Source: Gari tellinella (lineage: Eukaryota; Mollusca; Bivalvia; Cardiida; Psammobiidae). From it: a stretch of 64,000 nucleotides of DNA. Below the pieces are notes generated by a model. The model ran no database searches, was not told the origin of the DNA, and saw only the letters and a program-made list of their open reading frames with translations. Of the stretch, positions 43,447 through 54,418 are shown one piece after another (position 1 is the stretch's first letter; the number at the start of each line of letters is the position of its first letter). Where the stretch lies: positions 55,065,358 through 55,129,357 of the forward strand of contig OV277856.1 of assembly GCA_922989275.2 (NCBI GenBank), written 5' to 3'. The translations under genes were made by a program, and so were the position numbers.

Positions 43447-43875
43447 GGGAAAGGGTTTGTAGCCTTAAGCAGGCTGAAAGTAAAGCAGAATGCACATTAA
43501 GGCCCATTCTGCTTTACTTTACTTAACAGACCATCTTCTAATTGATTGTTGCATCAGTGATATTGAAGTTTTCAAGTTGTGTCAGTTCTGTTCTTGGGTC
43601 GCAAGTCTTGAATAGGTCAAGACCACTTGACAGAAATGAGTTTGTTTATACCATTTTAGGTGTTTATCATCCAATTATTGAAGAGTCGCTCTTAAAGACG
43701 GGTCAATGATATGATTATCAAATATGCCCACTATACAATTAATTCAAAGGGTTAATTAACATCTATACGGTTACTTCATTATCGTGCCGCAATATCTTCT
43801 GCTTTGAAAGTGAAACCTAAAAAACAAGAGTCAAACAGTTTGGGCACACATCTGTCGCAGTGTTACATGATTTTT

Positions 43876-44079
43876 GGTCTGCCATTTCTCCGGATTTTTT
43901 TTCTAGTACATGGTAACTTAAAGAAGGCTGAAAGAAAAGCAGAATGCCTGCTTTAAGTAGTCACGTGTCAACAAAACTAGAAACAGGTGATGGGGTGAAG
44001 GTACGATTCGTAAAATTGCACTTGAAAAATGCAAATTTAGAAATCTTAGGATTTTTCATGTCAACTTATGGCAGCCCTG
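43876..44079. mobile_element. Family L copy L1, hairpin damaged
   Basis: GTCTGCCATTTCTCCGGATT and TTTTTCATGTCAACTTATGG then CAGCCCTG. Only part of core I remains (AAGAAGGCTGAAAGAAAAGC). Confidence 0.65.
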
Positions 44080-44410
44080 CAAACTGATTGCAAATACAAG
44101 CTTGTAGACGCTTTCCGCAGGCACAGGGCTATGTTATACAATTAGAGAGTTACTTGAACAGAATATGTAGTCTGGATAATACTCATTATCATAATCCTCA
44201 TCATAGACAACATCATCTACAAATGTATAATAATAGCAACACTTCTTCAACATGTAGTTGTGAAAAAGTGATGGTGAATGCTATTGGCTGGAAGTCCCTT
44301 TATTGTGTGTCTAGAGAATGTATAATGCTTGCTGCCATCATTTTTCTTCTGACATACTATTGTTTGACCTCTCCTTTTTGCTTCTTGATGTGATCATGTC
44401 ATTGAAAGGG

Positions 44411-44572
44411 TTAACCCTTAGCCTGCCAGTAACTCGGCGTCTCATCCGGATCCAAGCTGTTTGACACTCTGACAACATTCTCAGCAATTTTGAGCAACTT
44501 TGAAGCACTTTGAAACTTGCAGCAGACGAGAAATATAGCAGACGACAATTTATTTGGTGGGCTAAGGGTTAA
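44411..44572 (-). mobile_element. Family C copy C3, one hairpin arm lost
   Basis: TTAACCCTTAGCCTGCCAGT then CTCGGCGTCTCATCCGGATC, and GGTGGGCTAAGGGTTAA. A fragment C4 (44697-44768) repeats its right end. Confidence 0.75.
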
Positions 44573-44873
44573 AGTAGGCAGAAAGCACAGCAGAAAGCTA
44601 TATCCCCCATAGAAGCACATTTTGACATCTGTACTTCATGCTTTACCATGTCCATATAAAGAAAGCCATTCTATATATTTTCTACATTCTTTGCTTTGAA
44701 GCACTTTGAAACTTGAAGCAGACGAGAAATATAGCAGACGACAATTTATTCGGCGGGCTAAGGGTTAATATTTACAAAATTTTTTGCACATGTATGATCT
44801 GTTGAGTTAGCGAAAGTTTTGGTTGTTTTTTCTTTTATAACAGATCTGTACATTGGTCATATCTGCGTGCTAG

Positions 44874-45360
44874 TTAACCCATTGCCCCGTAGTCTGTTTC
44901 TAGTTTTAAAGATATGTGACCATTTAAAGTATGTTGAAAGAAAAGCAGAATGTGCCTTAAGGCACATCCTGCTTTACTTTCAGCCTGCTTTAACCCTTTC
45001 CTCCCTGAAACCTCAAATGGACAATTCTAGTTTTCAATCAAGTCTAGTCAATTTTGACTTTTTAGGGTTGATTTTTACAATATATGTCAAAATGACAAAC
45101 AGTGTAGACCCTGATCAGAGGGCTCCTTCTGGAGCCCTCTGATCAGGGTCAACACTGTTTGCATTGGACAAGTGTACTCCTCAAAGGTACACTGTTTGCA
45201 AATAACGCATATATGCGTGGCTAGGGTTCAAAGAGTTAAGCTATTATCTGCTAGGGTATAGAAAAAGATTCTTATGATTTTTATTTGTGACAGTATAAAT
45301 TGGAACTATTTTCTTCAGTAGAGGAATTCATTAAAGGCGTATTTATGGGGTAATGGGTAA
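44874..45360 (+). mobile_element. Family A MITE, copy A17, carrying B8
   Basis: TTAACCCATTGCCCCGTAGT to ATTTATGGGGTAATGGGTAA. Hairpin GCAGAATGTGCC/GGCACATCCTGC. B8 sits in the TTAA just after CAGCCTGCTTTAA. Confidence 0.85.
44994..45235 (-). mobile_element. Family B MITE, copy B8
   Basis: TTAA at 44990-44993 and 45236-45239. Removing B8 and one TTAA restores the A sequence CTGCTTTAAGCTA. Hairpin with loop GGGCTCCTTCTGGAGCCC. Confidence 0.9.
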
Positions 45361-45904
45361 ATTGTGATAATGAGGTGGTTTAATTATAATGGTCCCATCA
45401 TGGCATATCATTATAATAACTTGTGCCAACTTGTTGGTGGACCTACAGCAAATTTATAGTGTGCTGTATTAGTTTATCTTTATTTTCAAAAGTCGATGCT
45501 GTTTTATAAGCACTTGTCAATTCTAGTTTGTCATATTTCCTTCGTGTAATTTACATTTGTCATAACATAATGATTTATCTGTTTGCCATATGATATGCAT
45601 TATGAAATCTTCATATTTGGAGGACATAAAGATATATTTACATTATGTTGACATGACTTCATTATGATGTCAAATATTTAAAAGCAGTTTTGTTCACGCT
45701 ACAATTAGCTGCCTCATTGGTCTTATTTTGACCATTTAAATGTTGCTGTCAGTTTGTATGAGCTGGTTTCCAGACTATGAATATTACATGTGACAGACTG
45801 AGGCCTCCAGACTATCCTTGATCAATTTTAATGTCTGAATGTCACAAATTATCTTCCTACAGAATGACACTGTAGGCTGCACATATACCAGCTTCTCTGC
45901 ATCA
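45361..45904. other. Intron 5 stretch without recognised features
   Basis: AT-rich single-copy-looking sequence; no ORF, hairpin or element ends seen. Confidence 0.5.
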
Positions 45905-46156
45905 TTAACCCATTACCCCATAAATACACCTTTTAACGCCTTGAATTTATTCATTCACTGCAGAAAAAAGTTCCAATTTATACAGTTATGAATATGTATA
46001 ATAAGAAATATTTGCTATATACTAGCAGTTGGAAGCTTAAAGCAGGCTGAAAGTAAAGCAGAATGCGACTCAAGGCGCATTCTGCTTTACTTTCAACCTG
46101 CTTTAAGTGGTCACCTATCTTCAAAACTAGAAATAGGCTATGGGGTAATGGGTTAA
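45905..46156 (-). mobile_element. Family A MITE, copy A18 (near-complete reference copy)
   Basis: TTAACCCATTACCCCATAAA to ATGGGGTAATGGGTTAA with both ends intact. Core I 46029-46105. A good reference for the family. Confidence 0.9.
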
Positions 46157-46345
46157 CCCATAATGGCATTACACCATAAATACACCTTTTTGTGCCTGTA
46201 ATTAGACAATTTTAATCACCTGTTATGATCCCAGTCATTTCATTCAAGATGCTGAACATTCCAGTTTATCATTACTGTTTTATCTCTGTCCATAGTTACC
46301 ATGGTTACCAGTCTGTCCATTCATCAATCCCCTCATTGGTCAAGT

Positions 46346-46570
46346 TTAACCCATTGTATGCTGGGTAATATTTGGCAGCCATTTTAAAATGTTTTCTGCA
46401 GCGGGTATAACTCAAATATTTGCAAAAAATCTTAGTAGTTTCTAATATTTTGCATAGATTATCACAATTTTGCAATTAGCATGTAAAGTGTTAATGTCCA
46501 TGTTTTTGTGTGTCCTGAAAATAAGCCATAGCAGGTATAAGTTTTACAATTTGACAGGTCACTGCGTTAA
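46346..46570 (+). mobile_element. Family D copy D2, without a hairpin
   Basis: TTAACCCATTGTATGCTGGG on the left, CACTGCGTTAA on the right. The interior differs from D1 after ATCTTAGTAGTTTCTAATA and lacks core II. Confidence 0.6.
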
Positions 46571-46793
46571 CCCATTGTATGCTGGGTAATATTTGGCAGC
46601 CATTTTAAAATGTCGTCTGCAGCAGGTATAACTCAAATATTTGCAAAAGATTTTAGCAGTTTCTGATAGATTATTGAATTAGCTGCAAACAGTTTGATCT
46701 CAGATCAGGCCCCACTATGTGGGGCCTGATCTGAGATCAAAACTGTTTGCCTAGAGGTACACCTAAAAGTGTATCCCGCATAAAATGGGTTAA
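46567..46793 (+). mobile_element. Family D MITE, copy D1 (core II hairpin)
   Basis: TTAACCCATTGTATGCTGGG to CGCATAAAATGGGTTAA. Hairpin on GCAAACAGTTTGATCTCAG and CAGGCCCCAC (46685-46751). D3 at 60053-60270 is the reverse copy. Confidence 0.88.
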
Positions 46794-47045
46794 GAGTACA
46801 TACTTTGTCCATCTAATTCCTCTAATAGCAAGCTACAACCTGCATATGGTAAATGTTAGAGGCTGTTTTCACATACAAAATGGATGTGCATATTGTCAGG
46901 ACTTTTGATATTCTTCTATTTTGCAAAGGATTACAGGCAGAAACTTAGAAATTGTTTGTTCTACTGTACATACATTTTTACAAGAGTATGTGTCTTAATG
47001 ATGAAGCCTTATCTCTAACTTGCAGGGAAATTTCAGTTGACTAAT

Positions 47046-47299
47046 TTAACCCTTTACCCAATAGCCTGTTTCTAGTTTTGAAGACACGTGTATGACCCCT
47101 TAAAGCAGGTTTACAGAAAAGCAGAATGTGCCTTAATGCACATTCTGCTTTACTTTCAGCCTGCTTAAAGCTACCATCAGCTAAAATATAGAAAATATTT
47201 CACATGGTGCATAATGAGTGTATAAAGTGGAGCTATCGTCTTCAGCATTAGAATGAATAAAAAACGGGGTAAAAAAGTATCTATGGAGTAATAGGTTAA
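47046..47299 (+). mobile_element. Family A MITE, copy A19, beside exon 6
   Basis: TTAACCCTTTACCCAATAGC to CTATGGAGTAATAGGTTAA. Hairpin GCAGAATGTGCCTTAATGCA with CATTCTGC. It ends 28 bp before exon 6, so it overlaps the likely branch-point zone. Confidence 0.8.
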
Positions 47300-47327
47300 C
47301 CGTCAATTTACAACGATTTACTTTCAG

Positions 47328-47421
47328 AGACATGGTGGAGTGATAGTAAATATAACAGCCACTCTACAGGTCAGAGGTCAGACATTCCAAGTGCATGCTG
47401 GGTCAGCCAAGGCAGCAATAG
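47328..47421 (+). CDS. DECR2: DECR2 coding exon 6, residues 154-185 (catalytic lysine)
   Basis: Acceptor TTACTTTCAG, donor GTATGT. Encodes [20 protein letters not shown] then [11 protein letters not shown] plus one base. Lys181 in HAGSAKAA is the catalytic lysine (human Lys182). The usual SDR Tyr four residues earlier is Ala, as in DECR2 enzymes generally. Confidence 0.97.
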
Positions 47422-47885
47422 GTATGTACAGGATGCGATATTAACAGTTGGCAATAAATCATAGACAGTTTGCAGTTTGATTTACTGTCAACCTTTATCA
47501 GTCACTTATTGTCTTTAACATGGCAAAATTAATGCAGTTAGAGAGGAGTAATTTATAATGTAATGGCATTTTGGTCTGTTTATGTTTCCCACTTGTTATT
47601 GTTTGTTTCTAGAGAATAAATTTATCATGTTAAAACATACCTGTCTCTAGCTGAATACATTTTGTATTTATAAACAATTGTATAATACATTGGTCAATAA
47701 AATAAAGAAACTTTTTTCCTCGGAAAGAATTTTTTTAGACTCATATCTAAACAGATAATATAAGAACACAGTACAGACCCTGATCCGACAGAGCTCCTTT
47801 CAAGTTCCAACCTTAATTTAATGGTCATTGTCATTTCTGGGTTGACAAACTTCTGACAGGCAAAATTTTATTTGTTATACATGTA
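47422..47885. other. Start of intron 6; nothing recognised
   Basis: AT-rich; only a weak core II-like trace (ACAGTACAGACCCTGATCCG, 47769-47788). Confidence 0.4.
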
Positions 47886-48090
47886 CAGTAGAACCTCTCT
47901 ATTACGACCACTAAAAAGAAGGCTAAATCTCCGTATAAAGGACAGGTGACAGCTTAAAGCAATGTGAAAGTGAAACAGAAAGCTCCTGTAGGAGCTTTCT
48001 GTTTCACTTTCACATTGCTTTAAGCAGTCACCTGTCTTAAACGACTAATATTTGACACAACTTAGTGGTTGTAATAGAGGGGTTCTACTG
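47886..48090. mobile_element. Family E MITE, copy E4 (intact hairpin)
   Basis: TA-flanked CAGTAGAACCTCTCTATTAC and inverse. Core I: GTGAAAGTGAAACAGAAAGC with loop CTCCTGTAGGAG. Confidence 0.9.
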
Positions 48091-48134
48091 TACCTTGTTA
48101 AACCCTTAGATCAGTGATCTGTGGTGGGTTTATA

Positions 48135-48325
48135 CAGTAAAACTTCTCTAATACAACCACTAAATAATCTAAATTATTAGTTTCTAGTGCATGTGGCTGC
48201 CTAAAGAAAAGAGAAAGTAAAACAGAAAGGAGCTTTCTGTTTAACTGTCACCTTGCTTTTATCTATCACCTGTCTTTTATACAATCAAATAGCCATTTGG
48301 TGTTTGCAATAGAGAGGTTTTACTG
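48135..48325. mobile_element. Family E MITE, copy E5
   Basis: CAGTAAAACTTCTCTAATAC to TAGAGAGGTTTTACTG. Left hairpin arm shortened. A further E fragment follows at 48350-48455. Confidence 0.8.
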
Positions 48326-48489
48326 TATTTAAAAGCTTGTAACCCCTTCACCTCTTCAGGAGCTTTCTATTTTACTGTCACCCTGCTCTCAGCTGTCACC
48401 TGTATTTTATACAATCAATTATATCCAGTGACATCGCAATAAGCAGGCTAATGTTTAACATTTTCCTAGTCTTTCTAGACCATCTACTA

Positions 48490-48754
48490 CAGTAAAACCT
48501 CTCAAATACGACCATTAAAACAAAGACTAATTGATTGTATAAAAGACAGGCGACAACTTAAAGCAAGGTGAAAGTAAACAGAAAGCTGCTAAAGGCTAAT
48601 TTTATAAAAGACAGGTGACAGCTTAAACCAAGGTGAAAGTAAAACAGAAAGCTCCTTTAAAGGAGCTTTACTGCCTCCTTGCTTTAAGCAGTCACCTGTG
48701 GTAAGCACTTGATGTCTAAGGCAATTTAGTGGTCATAATTGAGAGGTTTTACTG
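48490..48754. mobile_element. Family E MITE, copy E6, duplicated left half
   Basis: CAGTAAAACCTCTCAAATAC to ATTGAGAGGTTTTACTG. The block AAAAGACAGGCGACAACTTA / AAAAGACAGGTGACAGCTTA occurs twice, so the left arm is duplicated. Confidence 0.75.
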
Positions 48755-49050
48755 TACTATTATAACAGTTAATAATGGTTCATTAGTTCTTTATTTTGAA
48801 TATTTTAAAGGTTTATATGGGTTATTTTTTTATCTATCTACACCAACTCTAAATTGTACTGATGTTTATATTGATAACTTGCCATTAACCCTAAAAATAA
48901 TTTTGAAAAATGATTAATTCATGTTGATTTTTTTTGTTGCCATTTTCAAACAATATTTAAAAAAAAAAAAAAAGCAAACCGTGTACATGTAGACGCTTTT
49001 CAGAGGACTTCCTGAGGAGCCGTCTTATTAGAGTCTACACTGTTTGAAAT

Positions 49051-49309
49051 TTACCCTTTACTCCATAGCCTGTTTCTAGTTTTGAAAAGAAGTGACCACT
49101 TAAAGCAGGTTGAAAGTAAAGCAGAATGTGCCCTACGGCACATTCTGCTTTACTTTAAACCTGATTTAAATCACCATCTGCTAGGATAAAGAAAATATTT
49201 CCTTTATACCACAATCTGCAAGAATAAAAAAAACCTAAAATGGAACTATTTCTTCAGTGGAGAAATAAAAAAAGACGTAAAAAAGAGTATTAATGGGCAA
49301 ATGGGTTAA
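49051..49309 (+). mobile_element. Family A MITE, copy A20
   Basis: TTACCCTTTACTCCATAGCC to AATGGGCAAATGGGTTAA. Hairpin GCAGAATGTGCCCTACGGCA with CATTCTGC. A decayed core II trace lies just before it (48974-49045). A fragment of another A follows at 49419-49520. Confidence 0.78.
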
Positions 49310-49707
49310 TAAATGTACAGGTTTCCCGCACACTAAAGGAAACCAATGAGTGAGCTTGGAAATTACTGGTGATAAAAACTTGATCTGTAAATTAGATATG
49401 AATAATCATATAACTGATTAACCAATAAACCATTAGCTGGTTTCTAGTTTTGAAAACAGATTACCATAAAAAATAGAAAAATTAAATGCAGAATGCTCAT
49501 AAAGGAGCCTACTTTAAGCCCACACCTGGAAATGTACTGTTAAATTGCTAATTACTTCCTAGTTGCGGACTACTTTCTGTGTCACCTGCTGTAGGCAGAG
49601 ATCACGCTTAGAGATCATTTTTCACTTGTCCATCCGTCCGTTTGTCTATACTCATGAATGGGTACTTGTGTGCCTTTTTTTTACTACCAGTAGCCCCACA
49701 AGTAAAA

Positions 49708-49757
49708 TCATTAACCTGGCCATCTTTTGTGACATTAACCTGGCCATTTGTTGGACA
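49708..49757 (+). repeat. Two units of the TGACATTAACCTGGCCATTT repeat
   Basis: Same unit as at 5668-5760. Confidence 0.7.
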
Positions 49758-50054
49758 TAGGGTTAAGGGTTAGCTTCCAGATCATTCTATTCTAACGTTA
49801 GAATCTGACTGACTGTCTGATCAGGGTTTGTATTTTTCTCTTTCAGAATCTGTCTAACAGTCTGGGTGGACTTTTTCTTTGGGGAAAATTCCTTATTTTA
49901 TCAGCCAGTGTAATAGTTCAAATGGTAGATGTTCATAGCGGACAGAGTTTACCATATAATTATGAGTATTCAGTGGACTAAGGTTAATGACTCTTCACCA
50001 AAACTAATTATTGAAACCTTTTTTTGTAAATATATAAACTGCTCTTTTCTAATA

Positions 50055-50185
50055 CAGTAAAACCTCGCTATAACGACCACTAAAGGAGCTTTCTGTTTCA
50101 CTGTCACCTTGCTTTAAGCGGTCACCTACCGTAAACATCCTAATAATTAACATAATTTAGTGGTCGTAATAGAGAGGTTTTACTG
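50055..50185. mobile_element. Family E MITE, copy E7, hairpin half lost
   Basis: CAGTAAAACCTCGCTATAAC to TAGAGAGGTTTTACTG; one core I arm only. Confidence 0.8.
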
Positions 50186-50257
50186 TATTTCAACCTCTAA
50201 GGGCCTTTTTTCAAAGAAAATCACGTCCAAACACACGTCACATTTTTGTTACATGGT

Positions 50258-50481
50258 TTAACCCTTTCCCCAATAGAAGCAACTTTTAGCGTATTTAATT
50301 TATTCCTCCGCTGAAGAAAATAGTTCCAGTTTATACCCTCATGAACATTTACCATAACAAATATTTTTATATAGCCTAGCAGATGTTAGTTTAAATCAGG
50401 CTGATTCTGCTTTACTTTCAACCTGCTTTAAGTGGTCACTTGTCTTCAATACAAGAAACAGGTTATCAGGTAAAGCGTTAA
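50258..50481 (-). mobile_element. Family A MITE, copy A22
   Basis: TTAACCCTTTCCCCAATAGA to GGTAAAGCGTTAA. One core I arm only. Confidence 0.78.
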
Positions 50482-50570
50482 ATCAGATTGAACCTATTAT
50501 TTGACGTGTTCACACTTTAGAAATTAATTATTGATTAAGAGCATTAAAAAGTTTATTTTTGTCTAGAAGT

Positions 50571-50818
50571 TCAACCATTTCCCCATAAATACACCTTTTT
50601 ACACCTTTAATTTATCCCTCCACTGAAGAAAATAGTTCCAATTTATACAATTATGAATATGTATCATAAGAAATATTTTCTATTTCTTTGCAGAAGGTGA
50701 CTTAAAGCTGGTTGAAAGTAAAGCAGAATGCCCCTTCACTCTGCTTGACTTTCAACCTGCTTTAAGTGGTCACCTGTTTTCAAAACTAGAAACTAGAGGC
50801 TATGGGGTGATGAGTTAA
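50571..50818 (-). mobile_element. Family A MITE, copy A23
   Basis: TCAACCATTTCCCCATAAAT to ATGGGGTGATGAGTTAA; hairpin tip deleted (GCAGAATGCCCCTTCACTCT). A fragment of another A follows at 50850-50955. Confidence 0.75.
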
Positions 50819-50984
50819 ACTAAATTCAGACAAACTTATGATACGCCATTAAATACCACATCTCATGTTTCTAGTTTTGAAGATAGGTGATCACTTAAAG
50901 CAGGTTGGAAGTAAAGCAGAATGCTTGTAAAGGAGCATTCTGCTCTAAGCTGCAAATTGAACTGTACTAGAAATACCTTATGTG

Positions 50985-51237
50985 TTAACCCTGTCCCCAA
51001 TAGAAGCGCCTTTTAGCGGATATGATTTATTCATCCGCTGAAGAAAATAGTTCCAATTTAATCAGTAATGAATATGTATTATTAGGGAATATTTTCTATA
51101 TTATAGCACATGATAGCTTAAAGCAGGCTGAAAGTAAAGCAGAATTTGCCCTAAGGCGCATTCTGCTTTACTTTCAACTTGCTTTAAATAGTCAGCTATC
51201 TTAAGTACTAGAAATAGGCTACCAGGTAAAGGGTTAA
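50985..51237 (-). mobile_element. Family A MITE, copy A25
   Basis: TTAACCCTGTCCCCAATAGA to CCAGGTAAAGGGTTAA, with core I 51118-51187. Confidence 0.82.
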
Positions 51238-51308
51238 GACTTTCAAAGTAGTGGCTCCTTATCTGAGTATAGAAATAAATTAGAGTTATTCATCAAAAGG
51301 TGTTTTGA

Positions 51309-51557
51309 TGGGGCTTCTCCGGATTTTTCCTAAATCTCCGGATTTTTTCCCAGTTCATGGTAGCTTCAAGCAGGCTGAAAGTAAAGCAGAATGCGCCATA
51401 AGGCGCATTCTGCTTTACTTACAGCCTGCTTTAAGTGCTCACATGTCAACAAAACAAGAAAAAGGCTATGGGGTAAAGGTGCGATTCGTTAAATCGCACT
51501 TGAAAACTGCAACTTTTGAAATCTTAGGATTTTTCATGTCAATTTATGGCAGCCCTG
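51309..51557. mobile_element. Family L copy L2 (core I hairpin)
   Basis: GGGGCTTCTCCGGATTTTTC to TCAATTTATGGCAGCCCTG. Core I with GCAGAATGCGCCATAAGGCG and CATTCTGC. The family's ends differ from A and E. Confidence 0.8.
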
Positions 51558-51928
51558 GGGCTTCATTCCTATAATAATCTTCCAGTCACCCTTCAGACCA
51601 TCTTTTCTATTTTAATGGTCCTTGTATACAAGTTTCATTGTATAAAATAAACAATTGTTTGGAAATCTTAATCCATCCTGTTTTTGATGGTGTTTTAAGA
51701 AAACGGCATAGACCCAGATAAGGGTCTGCACTGTTTTCTTGCAGGTTCTGTCTGACTTATGTCTGAAAAAATTTCCTGAAGAAAATATTCCTTAATTTAT
51801 TATATAATGTAATAGTTCAGAAGAAAGATATTCATATCAAGGCATAGTTTTAGATATGAATATTCAGCAGAAGTGTTAAAAGATATTTAGTAGAAATCAA
51901 GGATTGTCTGCAAAAATGTTGTAATCAT

Positions 51929-51966
51929 CATCATCATCATCATCATCATCCATCATCATCATCATC
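51929..51966 (+). repeat. ATC trinucleotide microsatellite
   Basis: Run of (ATC)n with one break, CATCATCC. Confidence 0.95.
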
Positions 51967-52257
51967 CAGTTTAGTTTAACCATGGGGCAATTGATGAATC
52001 CTTCTTATAAGGGTGAGGCCTGGCTGTCCAGTCTGGAACGAAGTCTCTTTCTTTATATTCATAAAGTTTTTTAACAGTTTTGCAGTACTCAAAATGCCAC
52101 TTAAAATTGATTATAGATTTGAACCCTCCTTCAACTGAATATTCATATTTATATCTCTGCCCACCTGCTCCTGAATATTTATCATCTGAACGATTACATT
52201 GGCTGACAAAATAAGGAAAAACTTTTCCACAGGAAAGGATGTCTCATTCTTGACAGA

Positions 52258-52338
52258 GCCTGTAAAAAACAATGCAGACCATTAGATCAGACAGCTCTTA
52301 TTGGAGCTGTCTGATCTAGGTCTACATAATTGTTTTAT
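52258..52338. repeat. Isolated core II-like hairpin
   Basis: AACAATGCAGACC and GGTCTACATAATTGTT surround CAGACAGCTC...GAGCTGTCTG. It lies ~60 bp before exon 7. Confidence 0.65.
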
Positions 52339-52396
52339 AAAAGTTTCAATTTAAGTGGGAGAAGAATTAATGACTTGAGTGTTTTTCATTTACCAG

Positions 52397-52501
52397 AGGC
52401 AATGACCAGACACTTGGCAGTGGAGTGGGGTGAAAAGGGAGTCAGGGTCATGTGTGTGGCCCCTGGGCCAATAGCTGACACAGAGGGATACAATAGACTC
52501 G
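52397..52501 (+). CDS. DECR2: DECR2 coding exon 7, residues 185-220
   Basis: Acceptor TTTACCAG. Encodes [20 protein letters not shown] then [14 protein letters not shown], with split Glu185 and Gly220 codons. [10 protein letters not shown] is a DECR2 signature, and APGPI is the SDR PG motif. The donor is GTTGGT, a weak match. The nearby GTATAT would put exon 8 out of frame with an immediate stop, so GTTGGT is the only donor that joins all three exon-8 copies. Confidence 0.94.
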
Positions 52502-53157
52502 GTTGGTATATAAATATCTTAATTTGACAGGGAGTAAAAAACAAACAAATCCTTCATTCACTCATATATCAATGCACCATAACATATGTCTGATGAGAAG
52601 TCACATTGCAGGCCCGCAGAAGCAGGGGTAGGGGCGTCCCCCACCCCCAACCCAATAATTTTGCCAATTAAAGTAACCAATAGGGCTGTGCATCGGCAGT
52701 TATTTTCTTCCCAATTGGTATACTGATATATATCATTTTAAAGATGATCCATATCATGATAAGTATTGCCTGTGAGAATAAAAGGCAATGTGTATTGCAA
52801 TATTTAAGTTGTGATACAAAACGTATCAGGATACAGACTTTTAAATATAAACACAACAATTATTAGTTTGCAGCCACTCAGATTGTTTAAATCAAATATG
52901 TATACATTAACAACTATACATAATGTAAAAGGTATGATGTTGGAAGAGGTATGTTCCCTCCAAAAAGTATATCTTTATACCGTCATGTCAGTTGTCTGCA
53001 AAACATTCAAATCCATTTTTCTCTCTTGTTATTAGTGTTTTCTTCTGACCTGTCGGAGTTATTTTTAGATTGGAACATTCTAAGACTTTCAAAGGGATGA
53101 GTTTTCTCTACATACGGTTAATACATACGGATAGCTGTAATTTTTGTGAGCAATGTA
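52502..53157. other. Start of intron 7; nothing recognised
   Basis: AT-rich; ORFs here are short and without homology. Confidence 0.4.
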
Positions 53158-53385
53158 CAGTAGAGGATACCTTATTCTTTCCCGTTCAAACGCAAACGCA
53201 ATGCACTAAACTGTGGAAATTTACTTTAAGAAATGTTAATTATATTTTTAATCTGAGTAGCAAACAGGTTGAAGCCTGATCAGACGCCGGGTAACCCGGT
53301 GTCTGATCTGGCGCCAACCTGTTTGCAATGGAAATAATAGTTTTAGTATATAAATGCGTTTGTTGGGAAAGAATAAAATATCAGT
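53158..53385. mobile_element. Family F MITE, copy F3, right end decayed
   Basis: CAGTAGAGGATACCTTATTC on the left; hairpin GCAAACAGGTTGAAGCCTG / GGCGCCAACCTGTTTGC, in which both arms carry the same G for T change relative to F1. Confidence 0.8.
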
Positions 53386-54418
53386 AAAGTTAGCGCAAGG
53401 GTCTCGTGCTGCACGAGGATCATGTTATCTCAAGTTGGAAAGTGTACGACTATATAGATCCGATGTTACCCTGTTATCTATTTACCATTATGAACTATTC
53501 TGTTATAAAAATAACTCCGACAGGTCAGAAAAATCGAACAATACAAGGCAATCAGGTTTGATTCTAATTAGACACTTTGTTATTAAGTGTCATATTAGGT
53601 GTAAATCGTGATGCATGATATTTAACACTGATATCGATGCATCACAGGGCTGATGAATGCATTGCATTGCAATATATTGCAAGATTCATTTACAAGCCGA
53701 TACAGACATCGACGTCTAAGTATATCGCAATGCATCAAGGAATCATTACACCACCAGTATCCAAGAAAATTTAGTTTTATTGGTACAAAAAATACGCCAG
53801 AAAACACATTTCAGACATTGTTTTAATGCAAATTTACCACACATTCCGAAAAACAAACCACAAAAAACGTCAAAAGAAAAAAAAATTGGTGGTCTTATCT
53901 GACAAAGGTTAAGGTCATTTAGAGGTCAAATTGGTTAAATGTAATCTTGGTCATAACATAGGAACTCCATGTAATAGAATCTTTATATTTTGCACATGTC
54001 CTCAACACAAAAAGCTTATGGGTTCAATACAAATTGGGTCATGTTAGATTAAGGTCAAGGTCATTTAGAGGTCATGGTCACATCAAGGGACATCATATAT
54101 TCTATTCATGTATGAACTGCAGTGTAATCTAAAGATCCTCTTGTTTGAGGTTGCTTCTTGCTTTGCTTTCATCCTTCATTGAACCATTCCCTCTTACTAT
54201 ATAGCTTGATAATAAGGAGAGCCATTCTGTATATTTCCTTCCTTCTGAACAGAGTCAGCCTGACTGAAAGTAAAGCAGATATCTCAAGCTATATTGGAAG
54301 TCAGTCTGGTTTTCTCATGGCCTGCTTCCAATCAGTATATTACACAAATGCCATAAAGATTTATATATCCCTGGTATAACTGTAGTAAAGGTACAGATAA
54401 TGATCTGGATTTTAATAG
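53386..54418. other. Intron 7 remainder; short repeat traces only
   Basis: TTAAGGTCATTTAGAGGTCA and AAGGTCATTTAGAGGTCATG (53906-54080) are two units of an S-like repeat. Otherwise nothing recognised. Confidence 0.4.

Larger units (their letters stand above)
41183..43530 (+). mobile_element. Nested chain: A13 containing A14 containing B7, then H2
   Basis: A13 starts TTAGCCCTTTACCCTATAGC. At its CTTTAA (41285-41288), A14 starts CCCTTTACCCAAAAGC. At A14's CTTTAA (41368-41371), B7 is inserted. After B7, A14 resumes GCTACCATCTGCTAGGATTT to CTATGGGGGAAAGG, where H2 is inserted. A-type sequence (AAGCAGGCTGAAAGTAAAGC) follows H2 at 43465. Confidence 0.7.

Noticed and set aside
44088..44393. 101-codon ORF with His/Asn-rich part
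   Set aside because: Low complexity, begins in the end of an L element, no homology recognised.
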